Shown piece by piece: positions 7,156-16,106 of a stretch of 64,000 nt of DNA (position 1 is the stretch's first letter; every line of letters starts with the position of its first letter). Position numbers and translations under genes: made by a program. The notes under the pieces are model-generated. The model was not told where the DNA came from. It was given only the letters and a program-made list of their open reading frames with translations, and searched no databases. The DNA is from Arenibacter palladensis (GTDB taxonomy: Bacteria; Bacteroidota; Bacteroidia; Flavobacteriales; Flavobacteriaceae): assembly GCF_900129275.1 (NCBI RefSeq), contig NZ_FQUX01000007.1, positions 186,001-250,000 of the forward strand. The letters run 5' to 3'.

Positions 7156-8577
7156 ATGGGATTAAAAACGATGTTACATTTGGGGTTCTATATCATCCAA
7201 TTTTTAGGTGTCTTTGTTGTCAGTGCCCAAAATACTCTGAACCCTTCAGAATTAAAGGAAGATTTTCAACTCTTCAGAACGGCATTGGAGGAGGCACATC
7301 CTGGAATTTACCGATATGCAGCCAAGTCATCTATGGATGGAAGTTTTGAGTCAGTTGGTACGGAACTCGATCAACCACTAACTCAACAGGAGTTTTATAA
7401 AATATTGAACCCTGTATTGACTAAAATTGGATGTGGGCATACCAAATTAATGCCCTCTGAGGATAAGGGTTTTATGTATTATTACAATTTGGAGACCCTA
7501 TTTCCATTAAAACTTTTTCTGGACAAGAACAGGGCCTACGTGCGCTATAGCTATGATACCAGGGTTAAATTGGAACCTGGAACCGAAATTACGGCTATCA
7601 ATGGTATGGGAATGGATAGGATTATTAACGGTTTATTGAAAAATCTGTTTTCTGACGGACATAACCAAACTTTCAAGTACTACGAACTTAATAGGTATTT
7701 TAATGCCTTGTTCTCCAATTTTTATTTGGAGGAAGGTAAGGCCCACAACCAATTTAATATCACTTATAAGCACCGTGGGAGGAAGGGCAGTATGAATTTA
7801 CCTTCGGTTTCCTACCAAATAGTAATGGAACATGATACTGAAGAACAAAACGGTATACCCTATCAACTGGAATTTAAGAATTCGAAGACGGCCCTATTGA
7901 CCATACGAACCTTCTGGCCAGACGAGGAAAAATATAATTTTGAGGCCTTTCTTAAAGAATCCTTTGCGCAAATTAACTCCAATAAAATTGAAAATTTAAT
8001 TTTGGATTTGAGGGGAAACGAAGGAGGTAAGGATGCCTTTGGGTCACTACTATTGTCCTATTTGGTAAATGCCGAATTTAGGTATTATGACAAACTGGTA
8101 GTGGCGACCAATGAAAGATTTTCATTTGTGGAGCATGCCCAATTACCTGAGGGTTATGAGCAATTAAGGACATTGATAACCCAAACCGAGGATGGGGAAT
8201 TTCGTTGGGAGCACAACGGAAACCTGGGTGTACAAACACCACAAGAAAATCCTTTTAAGGGGCGGGTTTACGTATTGATAGACGGTGCTTGTTTCTCTGT
8301 TTCTTCTGAGTTTTGTGCCGTGGCAAACCATCTGGATAGGGTTAGCTTTGTAGGGGAGGAAACTGGAGGTGGATATTATGGGAATAATAGTGGTGCCTTT
8401 ACTATAGTTACCCTCCCCAACTCAAAGATAAAACTGGGGATTCCTTTGATGGCCTATTATACAGCGGTCAAAGATTATGAATTTACAGATAGAGGTGTTG
8501 TGCCCCATTACCAGGTGCAACCAACCATTATGGGAGTTTTATCCGGTAGGGATGAAATTATGGAACGAACCATGTAA
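7156..8577 (+). CDS. S41 family (C-terminal-processing-like) peptidase, exported
   Basis: A 473-residue secreted protein. The first ATG (7156) starts a signal peptide ending FVVSAQ; a TTG 36 bp upstream and an ATG at 7171 are alternatives. An N-terminal helical cap precedes the S41 core: LILDLRGNEGGKD, then the serine segment GACFSVSSEFCAVA and the GEETGGG loop. The Ser is present, but the usual Lys of the CtpA Ser-Lys dyad is not in the GEETGGG loop, as in tricorn-like or interphotoreceptor-type S41 members. No separate PDZ domain is obvious. It is divergent from the two-component cluster and carries promoter module P5, so it is likely a regulon member. The substrate is unknown. Confidence 0.88.
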   Translation: MGLKTMLHLGFYIIQFLGVFVVSAQNTLNPSELKEDFQLFRTALEEAHPGIYRYAAKSSMDGSFESVGTELDQPLTQQEFYKILNPVLTKIGCGHTKLMPSEDKGFMYYYNLETLFPLKLFLDKNRAYVRYSYDTRVKLEPGTEITAINGMGMDRIINGLLKNLFSDGHNQTFKYYELNRYFNALFSNFYLEEGKAHNQFNITYKHRGRKGSMNLPSVSYQIVMEHDTEEQNGIPYQLEFKNSKTALLTIRTFWPDEEKYNFEAFLKESFAQINSNKIENLILDLRGNEGGKDAFGSLLLSYLVNAEFRYYDKLVVATNERFSFVEHAQLPEGYEQLRTLITQTEDGEFRWEHNGNLGVQTPQENPFKGRVYVLIDGACFSVSSEFCAVANHLDRVSFVGEETGGGYYGNNSGAFTIVTLPNSKIKLGIPLMAYYTAVKDYEFTDRGVVPHYQVQPTIMGVLSGRDEIMERTM

Positions 8578-8638
8578 ATTATCAATAAAGGATAAATATG
8601 GTTCCTGCCCACCTAAATAGATTGAAATTTATAGAAGT

Positions 8639-9196
8639 ATGGTAGCTGAAAAGGTTGTAGAAACAGGGAATTTAAGGTTGGTCCCTTGTGATGCCCAATT
8701 GCTTAAAATGGCAATTAAGGGAAATAAACAACTTTCTGAGTTTCTTGGAGTGTCTTTAGCCGACCATTGGACCCAATTTGGAGTTGGTGCTTTACAGTAT
8801 GCACTGGACCAAATTTTAGCCAGACCATGGGAATTGGGCTGGTGGACCTATTTTCCAATACATAAATTAGATAATATGCTGATTGGCAGTGGTGGATACA
8901 AGGGAAGTCCAACTGAAGAAGGCACCGTTGAATTGGGTTATGAAATTGCTCCAGGGTATTGTAACAGGGGGCTCGCTACTGAAATGACAAGAGGATTAAT
9001 TATGAAGGCTTTTACGGATAATAGGGTTAAATCCATTTTGGCACATACCTTGGGACAAGCAAATGCCTCCACAACAGTTTTAACAAAATGTGGATTCACT
9101 AAAATAGAAGAAATTGAAAGCACTGAAGATGGCCTCATTTGGAAATGGGAATTAATTAGGCCTGAATTGGTTGGTGGGGTTATTACTTTTTGCTAG
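8639..9196 (+). CDS. GNAT family N-acetyltransferase
   Basis: A 185-residue protein of the RimJ/RimL-like GNAT type: start ETGNLRLVPCD, beta-strand ELGYEIAPGY, then the acetyl-CoA loop CNRGLATEMTRGLI (about 107-120) and a C-terminal CGFTKIEEIE typical of the family. It would transfer an acetyl group from acetyl-CoA to an amine; the substrate cannot be told. It follows the peptidase by 61 bp on the same strand, and 49 bp separate it from the next gene, so the three could share a transcript. Confidence 0.85.
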   Translation: MVAEKVVETGNLRLVPCDAQLLKMAIKGNKQLSEFLGVSLADHWTQFGVGALQYALDQILARPWELGWWTYFPIHKLDNMLIGSGGYKGSPTEEGTVELGYEIAPGYCNRGLATEMTRGLIMKAFTDNRVKSILAHTLGQANASTTVLTKCGFTKIEEIESTEDGLIWKWELIRPELVGGVITFC

Positions 9197-9245
9197 GAGC
9201 CAATTTCTAAATGAAAAATATCTCCTTTAGTTTTAAATTTACCCT

Positions 9246-9788
9246 ATGGAAAAAAGAAATTTGGTCTTTATAGCAACAAGCTTGGATGGATATATCGCGG
9301 ATAGGAATGGAGGATTGGATTGGCTAACCTCCACTCCCAATCCCGAGCAATCGGATATGGGTTATAATGAATTTATGACCCAGGTAGATGCTCTGGTGAT
9401 GGGCCGTAAAACTTTTGAAACAGTCTGTGGTTTTGAAGGGGATTGGCCATATGCCAAACCGGTCTTTATAGTAAGCAGGACCTTGGGTACAGTAGCTGAG
9501 GAATATAGGGATAAAGCTGAATTGGTTAAAGGAAGCTTAACGGAAATCTTGAAGCAAATACATGATAAGGGGTACCATAAGCTTTATATAGATGGAGGTG
9601 TAACCATTCAGAATTTTTTAAAGGAAGATCTCATTGATGAAATAACAATTACAACCATCCCCATAGTTTTGGGAGGAGGAAGTCCCCTGTTCTCAGTACT
9701 TCCAAAAGACCTTGAATTTACTTTGGTAACCTCAAAAGTCTTTTTAAATCAGTTGGTGCAGAATCGCTACACCCGAAAACGGAAGTGA
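9246..9788 (+). CDS. Dihydrofolate reductase family (RibD C-terminal-like) protein
   Basis: A 180-residue cytoplasmic protein with the RibD_C/DHFR-like pattern: FIATSLDGYIADRNGGLDWL at the start, DALVMGRKTFETV (NADPH region), KPVFIVSR, LYIDGGVTIQNFL and the closing IPIVLGGGSPLF. Family members are often annotated as pyrimidine or folate reductases, but most have no proven substrate. True FolA features are absent, so a house-cleaning reductase role is more likely than folate synthesis. Confidence 0.85.
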   Translation: MEKRNLVFIATSLDGYIADRNGGLDWLTSTPNPEQSDMGYNEFMTQVDALVMGRKTFETVCGFEGDWPYAKPVFIVSRTLGTVAEEYRDKAELVKGSLTEILKQIHDKGYHKLYIDGGVTIQNFLKEDLIDEITITTIPIVLGGGSPLFSVLPKDLEFTLVTSKVFLNQLVQNRYTRKRK

Positions 9789-9894
9789 TGTAAAGGCTCG
9801 TGGTTTAGGTGGAGGTAGGGAACAAAAAATCTTCAGTTTAGAAGAAATAGAATTTTATTATAAGGTGATTTGGGATAATTAAAGGTTTTATGCG

Positions 9895-10773
9895 ATGAAG
9901 TGTTTCGTTTTAACGCTATTCATTGGATTGTCGGCAATGTTATATGGACAAACCTCTGGTGACTGTAAAGATCTGTTACTGGACTATTCAAATTTTGTTG
10001 AGACCGATAGTACTATATGGCAACTAGACCTAAAGGATGCTTCTGGCACAGCAACCTTATTGTTTTACGGGGCCTTTCATTCCAAAGACGAGTCCCATCC
10101 TCAATTTGAGGAAATAGAGTATAAATGGAACGCAGATAAATTTGATATTGCACTTTTTGAAGGGCCTAATAGAGGGATTCTTTCTACCAAGGAAGAGACA
10201 ATTGCCAAATTAGGGGAATCTGGCTATGTTCGTTTTTTGGCCAATGAAAAAAACATTCCGGTGGCCACTCTAGAGCCAAGTCCGATGTCGGAAATAGAAT
10301 ACCTGTCCACTTTATTCCCTATTGACCAGATAAAACTATTTTTTTTATTGCGTGAAGCACAGCGGGTTAGGGAAACTTTGGGAATGGACAAGGACCAGAT
10401 TATAGATCATATGCAGAAATTACTGGTCAAGGCAAATGCCATATCCCCATTGGAAGGTACCATTACCACATTGGCTGATTTGGAGGAGGCTTATACCCAT
10501 TATTGGGGGAATGATCGGGAATGGTGGCAAGCCCCCAAAGAATGGTTTACCCCATCTGGAAATTCTTCGGAAACAGGCGGAATTTTTACAAATGAAATTA
10601 ATAAGCATTCAAGTAGTTTCCGTAACCTACACATGGTTGAACTAATTGCTGGATTTTTAAAGGAAGACAAGAAAATATTCGCAGTAGTGGGAAGAAATCA
10701 CTTACCCATGCAAGCCGCTGCCTTGGTCTGTGAATGGGAAAAATTGATTGGCATATCCCATGGAGGAAATTAA
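9895..10773 (+). CDS. TraB/GumN-like exported protein (putative metalloprotease fold)
   Basis: A 292-residue protein with a signal peptide (cleavage near SAMLYGQ). LLFYGAFHSKDESHP, then IALFEGPNRG, and near the C-terminus VVGRNHLP resemble the GxxH, E-x-x and terminal H motifs of the TraB/PrgY/GumN family, thought to be metal-dependent peptidases or chaperones. The match is from spaced motifs only, so the family call is moderate. It is a stand-alone gene with about 100 bp before and 200 bp after. Confidence 0.55.
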   Translation: MKCFVLTLFIGLSAMLYGQTSGDCKDLLLDYSNFVETDSTIWQLDLKDASGTATLLFYGAFHSKDESHPQFEEIEYKWNADKFDIALFEGPNRGILSTKEETIAKLGESGYVRFLANEKNIPVATLEPSPMSEIEYLSTLFPIDQIKLFFLLREAQRVRETLGMDKDQIIDHMQKLLVKANAISPLEGTITTLADLEEAYTHYWGNDREWWQAPKEWFTPSGNSSETGGIFTNEINKHSSSFRNLHMVELIAGFLKEDKKIFAVVGRNHLPMQAAALVCEWEKLIGISHGGN

Positions 10774-10979
10774 ATTCCAGGTTAATAAATTGAACCATAT
10801 TAGGAAACAGGTTTAGTAGTGTTTTGGACTACCTTATGGATAAAACCTGCAATCATACAGAAGTTTCCTATCCTCACTATTTTTTGGTTGTATGGTTTAC
10901 AATGCATTTCCTATCTTAGGACCTTAATTTCAATTATTGAATGTGGCTGTTCTTAAAAAGCCATTCTAAAAAACTGTAA

Positions 10980-11825
10980 ATGCGTTTAAAATTATTTATT
11001 GCCCTAATGATTGGTACTTTATTTAGTACCCAAATTTGTAATTCCCAAGAGGAAATTCTTTATAAGAAAGTGGATACTACCCAATTGTTTTTGGAAGTAC
11101 ATTATCCGCCCAACATGGAATCTTCCAAAACTTACCCTGCCATGGTGTTCTTTTTTGGCGGCGGTTGGGTAGGTGGCAAAAGGTCCCAATTTCTACATCA
11201 GGCACAATATTTTGCCAAAAGAGGGATAGTCTGTTTTTTGGCCGATTACCGTACTTCAAAAATAAATGGAACAACTCCTTTCGAATCTGTAAAAGATGCT
11301 AAGTCGGCCATCAGGTTTATAAGAAAAAATGCGGGCAAGTTTAACATAGACCCTAATAAACTAATTGCTTCCGGAGGCTCTGCAGGCGGGCACCTAGCGG
11401 CTGCAACGGCTTTAATAGAAGGATACAATGATCCAGCCGATGATACATCCATTGATTGTATCCCTAATGCCCTGGTACTTTTTAACCCTGTGGTAGATAA
11501 TGGTCCCGGAGGTTATGGTTATGAAAGAATAGGGGAGGAATATAAAAGTTTTTCACCCCTTCACAATATTCAAAAAGGAGCTCCCCCTACCATCGTTTTC
11601 CAGGGAACCACAGATCATTTGATTCCTGTGGTTACTGCCGAGTATTATAAAATGGTAATGGAAAAAGTGGAAAGTAGGTGCGACCTTAAATTGTATGAAG
11701 GAGAGGGGCATGGATTTTTTAACTATACCAATCTTAAAGCCTACAAAAGTACTGTTGCCGAGGCCGATCAATTTTTGGTTTCCCTGGGATATTTAAAGAA
11801 GGAACCAATAATAAACATTGATTAA
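10980..11825 (+). CDS. Exported alpha/beta hydrolase (esterase-like)
   Basis: A 281-residue protein with a signal peptide (MRLKLFIALMIGTLF, then QICNSQ). The hydrolase core shows the oxyanion loop FFFGGGWVGG, the nucleophile elbow SGGSAGGHLA, an Asp in GTTDHLIP and a final His in GEGHGFF. It resembles BD-FAE/acetyl-xylan-esterase-like periplasmic hydrolases that remove acyl groups from carbohydrates; the substrate is not evident. Nothing in the immediate neighbours is carbohydrate-specific. Confidence 0.85.
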   Translation: MRLKLFIALMIGTLFSTQICNSQEEILYKKVDTTQLFLEVHYPPNMESSKTYPAMVFFFGGGWVGGKRSQFLHQAQYFAKRGIVCFLADYRTSKINGTTPFESVKDAKSAIRFIRKNAGKFNIDPNKLIASGGSAGGHLAAATALIEGYNDPADDTSIDCIPNALVLFNPVVDNGPGGYGYERIGEEYKSFSPLHNIQKGAPPTIVFQGTTDHLIPVVTAEYYKMVMEKVESRCDLKLYEGEGHGFFNYTNLKAYKSTVAEADQFLVSLGYLKKEPIINID

Positions 11826-11892
11826 TAAAATTTTGTTGATGGGAAGGTTGTTGGAAAACATTACTATAAACCACAGGGACTAACGGATATTT

Positions 11893-12219
11893 ATGAATTG
11901 GATTTTTCTAATCATTGCGGGCCTGTTTGAAGTGGCTTTTGCGGCCTGTCTTGGCAAGGCAAAAGGGGCTACTGGTGTGGAGGCGACCTATTGGTACATA
12001 GGTTTTTTGCTGTGTTTGGCCGTAAGTATGCTACTTTTGGTTAGGGCAACAAGGGAATTGCCTATTGGTACGGCTTATGCCGTATGGACTGGAATTGGAG
12101 CGGTGGGGACCGTATTGGTGGGTATTCTGGTGTTTAAAGAGCCTGCTACCTTTTGGAGAATGTTCTTTATAACCACCTTAATATGTTCCATTATTGGACT
12201 GAAGTTTGTGTCCAATTAG
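11893..12219 (+). CDS. Small multidrug resistance (SugE/Gdx-like) exporter
   Basis: A 108-residue inner-membrane protein with four transmembrane helices. The conserved Glu13 in helix 1 (AGLFEVAFAA) and the signature LPIGTAYAVWTGIGAVGTV in helices 3 and 4 place it in the SMR family. The overall pattern is closer to SugE/Gdx guanidinium exporters than to EmrE. A single gene implies a dual-topology homodimer. I see no guanidine riboswitch in the 67 bp before it. Confidence 0.88.
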   Translation: MNWIFLIIAGLFEVAFAACLGKAKGATGVEATYWYIGFLLCLAVSMLLLVRATRELPIGTAYAVWTGIGAVGTVLVGILVFKEPATFWRMFFITTLICSIIGLKFVSN

Positions 12220-12285
12220 GTTTGGATGTATTCCCTACTACAAAGTGGGTTGTTGATTGGTCTTAATACATTATACGTTACTAAA

Positions 12286-12624
12286 ATGAATCCAGCAAAT
12301 AAGCTTCTTGCAATTAAATGGGTACACACCCTGATCTGGATATTTTTTGTAGCCGTGATTATCTATATTTTGTATTCCGGAATTTTCAATGAAATTAATA
12401 TCTATACTTGGATAGGCATAGGGTTAATTATCCTGGAGGGCATTGTTCTTTTGGTTTTCAAAATGTTTTGTCCCCTTACCATTATGGCACGGAAATATTC
12501 AGATTCCGAAAAGGATAATTTTGATATTTTTCTTCCCAATTGGTTGGCTAAATACAATAAACTGATTTTTACCACTCTGTATGTTATTGGGTTGATTCTA
12601 GTATTGATACGAACCTTATTTTGA
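12286..12624 (+). CDS. Conserved membrane protein of unknown function
   Basis: A 112-residue protein with three hydrophobic segments (WVHTLIWIFFVAVIIYILY, WIGIGLIILEGIVLLVF, LIFTTLYVIGLILVLI) separated by a short polar stretch containing KMFCPLTIMARKYSD and FDIFLPNWLAKYNK. I chose the internal ATG at 12286 because it gives a simple N-terminus (MNPANKLL) and leaves 66 bp after the SMR gene; an ATG at 12226 would add 20 residues. Similar small membrane proteins occur in many Flavobacteriaceae, but I know no function. Confidence 0.7.
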   Translation: MNPANKLLAIKWVHTLIWIFFVAVIIYILYSGIFNEINIYTWIGIGLIILEGIVLLVFKMFCPLTIMARKYSDSEKDNFDIFLPNWLAKYNKLIFTTLYVIGLILVLIRTLF

Positions 12625-12774
12625 GACCGTTTACTTTAAGGTGTGAGTAGTTATATAGGTTATCTTGGATAGAGGCCATTACAGAAAGAAACAAAAGGCC
12701 CTTTCTTAATGATATAGTATTAAGTTGGAATTGATAATAAAAAGGGAGTTTCTAATTATTCAAATTGAACACAA

Positions 12775-13713
12775 ATGATAAATACTAAATTTTCAACAAT
12801 ATTTTTCTCCTTGTTGATGATGTTACAATTCCATGTCAAGGCCCAAAATTCCTATGAAATACCACAGGATGTTAAGCGCATACTTTTTCTTGGGAACAGT
12901 ATTACCTATTCCGGACAATATGTATCGTACATAGATGTCTATCTTACCTTGCAATATCCGGATCGGGATATTGAAATTATTAATGTGGGCTTACCTAGCG
13001 AAACGGTATCCGGCCTTTCGGAACATGGACATGCAGACGGTAAATTTCCACGTCCCGATCTTCATGAGCGTTTAAAGCGTATCCTAGAGCAAACAAAACC
13101 GGATCTGATATTTTCCTGTTATGGAATGAATGACGGGATTTATTTGCCCTTTGATGAAGAACGTTTCCAAAGGTACAAGGATGGTATAAATTGGCTGAAT
13201 CAAGAAGTCCTGAAAAACGGGACCCCAATAGTACATATAACCCCTCCCATATACGATGGACGTAAAGGGGAAGCCTACTCCAATGTCCTGGATATTTATG
13301 CAGATTGGATCATAAGTAAAAGATACACGGATGGTTGGAAAGTAATTGATATTCACTGGCCCATGAAGAAATACCTGGAAGATCAGCGCCTTTCCAATGA
13401 CGATTTTTATTTAGCTAAGGACGGTGTGCACCCTAATGATACAGGACATTGGATAATGGCCAAACAGCTGCTACTGTACCTTGGGGAAGACGAAGTATCC
13501 AAAGCCAATGGTATTGAGGAAGTGGTTTCCCAATTTCACCATGGCGTAGCAATATGGAAGCTGGTAGAGGAACGGCAAAAAATAATGAAGGATGCATGGC
13601 TTACTTCCATCGGTCACCAAAGGCCTGGAATGAATGTGGGGCTTGCTTTTGGAGAAGCTTTGGACAAGACGGAAATGCTGCGGAAGCAGATACGTAATTT
13701 ACAGAAGAACTAA
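12775..13713 (+). CDS. Exported SGNH/GDSL-family hydrolase
   Basis: A 312-residue protein with a signal peptide ending FHVKAQ. SGNH blocks are intact: nucleophile Ser42 in FLGNSITYSG (block I), Gly in NVGLPSETVSG (II), CYGMNDG (III) and catalytic Asp/His in DGVHPNDTGH (V). The protein is probably a periplasmic carbohydrate esterase or related lipase-like hydrolase. A C-terminal helical tail of about 70 residues follows block V. It is followed 21 bp later by a small esterase gene, so the two may be co-transcribed. Confidence 0.88.
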   Translation: MINTKFSTIFFSLLMMLQFHVKAQNSYEIPQDVKRILFLGNSITYSGQYVSYIDVYLTLQYPDRDIEIINVGLPSETVSGLSEHGHADGKFPRPDLHERLKRILEQTKPDLIFSCYGMNDGIYLPFDEERFQRYKDGINWLNQEVLKNGTPIVHITPPIYDGRKGEAYSNVLDIYADWIISKRYTDGWKVIDIHWPMKKYLEDQRLSNDDFYLAKDGVHPNDTGHWIMAKQLLLYLGEDEVSKANGIEEVVSQFHHGVAIWKLVEERQKIMKDAWLTSIGHQRPGMNVGLAFGEALDKTEMLRKQIRNLQKN

Positions 13714-13734
13714 TTAAGCTAATTTGTCATTTTA

Positions 13735-14241
13735 ATGAACATACTATACATACATGGACTTAACGGTAGTCTCAGCGAAGAAAAACGAACAATTCTTGAG
13801 AAGTACGGTACCGTGTATTCCCCATCTATCGACTATGAATCGGACAGTAATAGTATCGAAAATGTTAGTAGGCAATTTGTAAATGGGGATATAGATATTG
13901 TAATGGGCAGCAGTATGGGTGGTTTTGTAGGTTATTATTTGTCCATCGCATTTAAAAAACCATCCCTATTGTTCAATCCGGCCTTGGTTTCCCGTTCCGT
14001 ATTTCAACGTGTGCCTGATTATAGCAATCCAAATCGGTCCTTTATGCAATTGGTACTAGGGGCAAAGGATGAGGTGGTTGACCCAAAGGACACTTTAAAA
14101 TTTATAGGGGAAAGAATTGCCGAAAATACGGATTACCATATCTTCCTTAGACAGGACTTGGCACATAGGATTCCACTGGATATATTCGAATATGAGGTTA
14201 GCTCCTTTTTTAATCAACTATCCACTTGGCGACCAAACTAA
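13735..14241 (+). CDS. YqiA/YcfP-like alpha/beta-fold esterase
   Basis: A 168-residue cytoplasmic protein starting MNILYIHGLNGS, with nucleophile elbow MGSSMGGFVGYY, an Asp in GAKDEVVDP and a His in DLAHRIP. It matches the short UPF0227 esterase type that cleaves small acyl esters in vitro; the natural substrate is unknown. There is no signal peptide. Confidence 0.8.
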   Translation: MNILYIHGLNGSLSEEKRTILEKYGTVYSPSIDYESDSNSIENVSRQFVNGDIDIVMGSSMGGFVGYYLSIAFKKPSLLFNPALVSRSVFQRVPDYSNPNRSFMQLVLGAKDEVVDPKDTLKFIGERIAENTDYHIFLRQDLAHRIPLDIFEYEVSSFFNQLSTWRPN

Positions 14242-14341
14242 GGCCAAGATCTAATTTATATATTCGAAACGTTAAATACATGAAAAGCCATACTGTTGGC
14301 TTATTGTTTTTTAATTTTATACTCTAAAATTCATATCGTTA

Positions 14342-15724
14342 GTGTACGCCATAGTTGAAACAGAAAATACAGGATTACGGGGAGAGGATAATAAGATTAC
14401 CGAAATCTGTATCTTGATTCACGATGGCCAAAAGGTGGTAAGGGAATTTTCTTCCTTGGTAAATCCCGAAGTATCTATAAAATACAAAGTTACCCGTCGC
14501 AATGGGATAAAAGATGATATGTTGCTTGGTGCACCAAAGTTTTATGAGATAGCCAAGGAGGTGGTAGCGTTGACCACGGACTGTATTTTTATTTCACATC
14601 ATGTTAATTTTAACTTCAACGGTGTAAAAAATGAACTGGCATCACTAGGGGGAGTATACAAACGTAAGAAGATTTCTACCTTAAGATTGTCGCGCAAACT
14701 AATACCTGGCCAACAAAGTTATAGTCTTGGAGCCGTCTGCAACCAATTGGGTATTAATGTAGGTCAGGTACAAGGCGCTAAGGAAAAGGCAGAGGCTACG
14801 GTAGGTTTACTCGAAAAACTATGGGTCATGGACACGGATGGGGTTTTTAATTTTATGTTGGGGCCAAAATCCGGCCAGGCAGGTTTACCTCCATTATGGC
14901 CTAAATCGGTGGTGACCTCCCTGCCCAATGTTACTGGAGTGTATTATTTTAAAAATTCCCAGGGAAAGATCATTTATGTGGGCAAGGCCAAGGATATTAA
15001 ACAACGGGTTTTGAGCCATGTCTATAGTAAGGCGCATAAAGAAATGCGGCTGTGTTTTGAAACTGCATATATAGATTATACGCATACAGGAAGCGAATTG
15101 GTGGCGCTATTGTTGGAGTCCGATGAAATAAAAAAACACCTTCCAAAATTCAATCGTGCACAAAAACGAACTGGATATCGCTATGGCATAGGTACAAGGG
15201 TGGATAAAAACGGAATAGCACATCTGTTTTATGATCGATTGGGCAAACTAAAAGCGCCATTGGCCTGTTTTTATAACCAAGGGGAGTGCAGGACTTTTTT
15301 GGAGGAATTGTGCGAGACCTATGGACTTTGTCCCCGCTATTGCAGTTTACAGCATATTTCAGGGGCCTGTTTTCATTTTCATATTAAGAAATGTCATGGT
15401 ATTTGTCGGGAATTGGAAACAGTGGAATCCTATAATGAACGTGTGGAGAAGGCATTAATGCCTATTGCCGATGATAAAAATACCTACCTAATAAAAGCAG
15501 AGGGAAGAAACACAAATGAAAAATCGGTTATTGTTGTAGAAAATGGTGTTTATAAGGGATTTGGATTCATTTCAAAGAGAAAAAGGATAAAGACCTTTAA
15601 GGAATATGACAAGTATATTAAGCCTATGTCCGATAATAATGACGTTCAAAAAATTCTTAAGCGATATTTACGGACAGGGAATGGGGAGCCAATTTTGATA
15701 GATTTCCCAGAAGTACCAATCTAG
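14342..15724 (+). CDS. Exonuclease-like/GIY-YIG nuclease fusion (Cho/UvrC-N-like), degenerate exonuclease site
   Basis: A 460-residue fusion starting at GTG; MYAIVET matches the usual MYAIVDIE start of the family. Residues 1-160 align with the DnaQ-type exonuclease fold, but the DEDDh catalytic set is altered: the first Asp is Glu6, Glu8 remains, motif II Asp is Asn91 (HHVNFN), and motif III His and Asp are Gln144 and Lys149 (QGAKEKAEAT). The exonuclease is therefore probably inactive. Residues 195-275 form a GIY-YIG nuclease with intact GVY (199-201), YVG (212-214), Arg222 and Glu259. The C-terminal Cys-rich segment (CSLQHISGACFHFHIKKCHG) resembles UvrC/Cho. A role in nucleotide excision repair incision is likely. 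It is a stand-alone gene. Confidence 0.88.
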   Translation: MYAIVETENTGLRGEDNKITEICILIHDGQKVVREFSSLVNPEVSIKYKVTRRNGIKDDMLLGAPKFYEIAKEVVALTTDCIFISHHVNFNFNGVKNELASLGGVYKRKKISTLRLSRKLIPGQQSYSLGAVCNQLGINVGQVQGAKEKAEATVGLLEKLWVMDTDGVFNFMLGPKSGQAGLPPLWPKSVVTSLPNVTGVYYFKNSQGKIIYVGKAKDIKQRVLSHVYSKAHKEMRLCFETAYIDYTHTGSELVALLLESDEIKKHLPKFNRAQKRTGYRYGIGTRVDKNGIAHLFYDRLGKLKAPLACFYNQGECRTFLEELCETYGLCPRYCSLQHISGACFHFHIKKCHGICRELETVESYNERVEKALMPIADDKNTYLIKAEGRNTNEKSVIVVENGVYKGFGFISKRKRIKTFKEYDKYIKPMSDNNDVQKILKRYLRTGNGEPILIDFPEVPI

Positions 15725-16106
15725 AGTTAAAACCAGATTTTAAGGCCTAGGCCATTACGTTGGAAGCTTCAAGATTCATTGCTCGCGGACTAAATAACCA
15801 GCCTTGGTTTTCAGGTGTGATGGACTATAAGGTGTCATTTTGATTCTTTCTTTGGTATAAGGATAAAAAAGAATCATTATTAGTGAAGACCATAGTTCAA
15901 GGCTACAGTTTATGGGAATTTGATAATTGACCCAAACAGACCTTTTTTTGCAAGTTTTAAGTTTAATACTCTTCATGCTTTGATGTGTACTTTAAAGAGG
16001 GCAGGGCTTACCAAAGGGCACCATTAATTTCCCAATCTATTGTTGATAAGGTCCCTTTCCATTTTTAATTTGACTACCTTACTACTTATATCCTATAATT
16101 TAAGCA
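15725..16106. other. Intergenic region, no feature found
   Basis: The 382-bp gap holds only a 66-codon minus-strand frame with no protein-like features. A weak promoter-like TTG about 40 nt before the next gene, followed by TATAATTTA, sits almost on the ATG at 16107. I see no terminator or RNA. Confidence 0.4.

Noticed and set aside
10420-10608. Antisense frames within the TraB-like gene and many similar frames elsewhere
   Set aside because: They are shadows of real genes in other frames: no independent start context, and products rich in Trp/Pro/His as expected from antisense reading.
15776-15976. 66-codon minus-strand frame in the gap before the quinone oxidoreductase
   Set aside because: No start context, no family resemblance, low-complexity Lys/Ile-rich text typical of AT-rich gaps.
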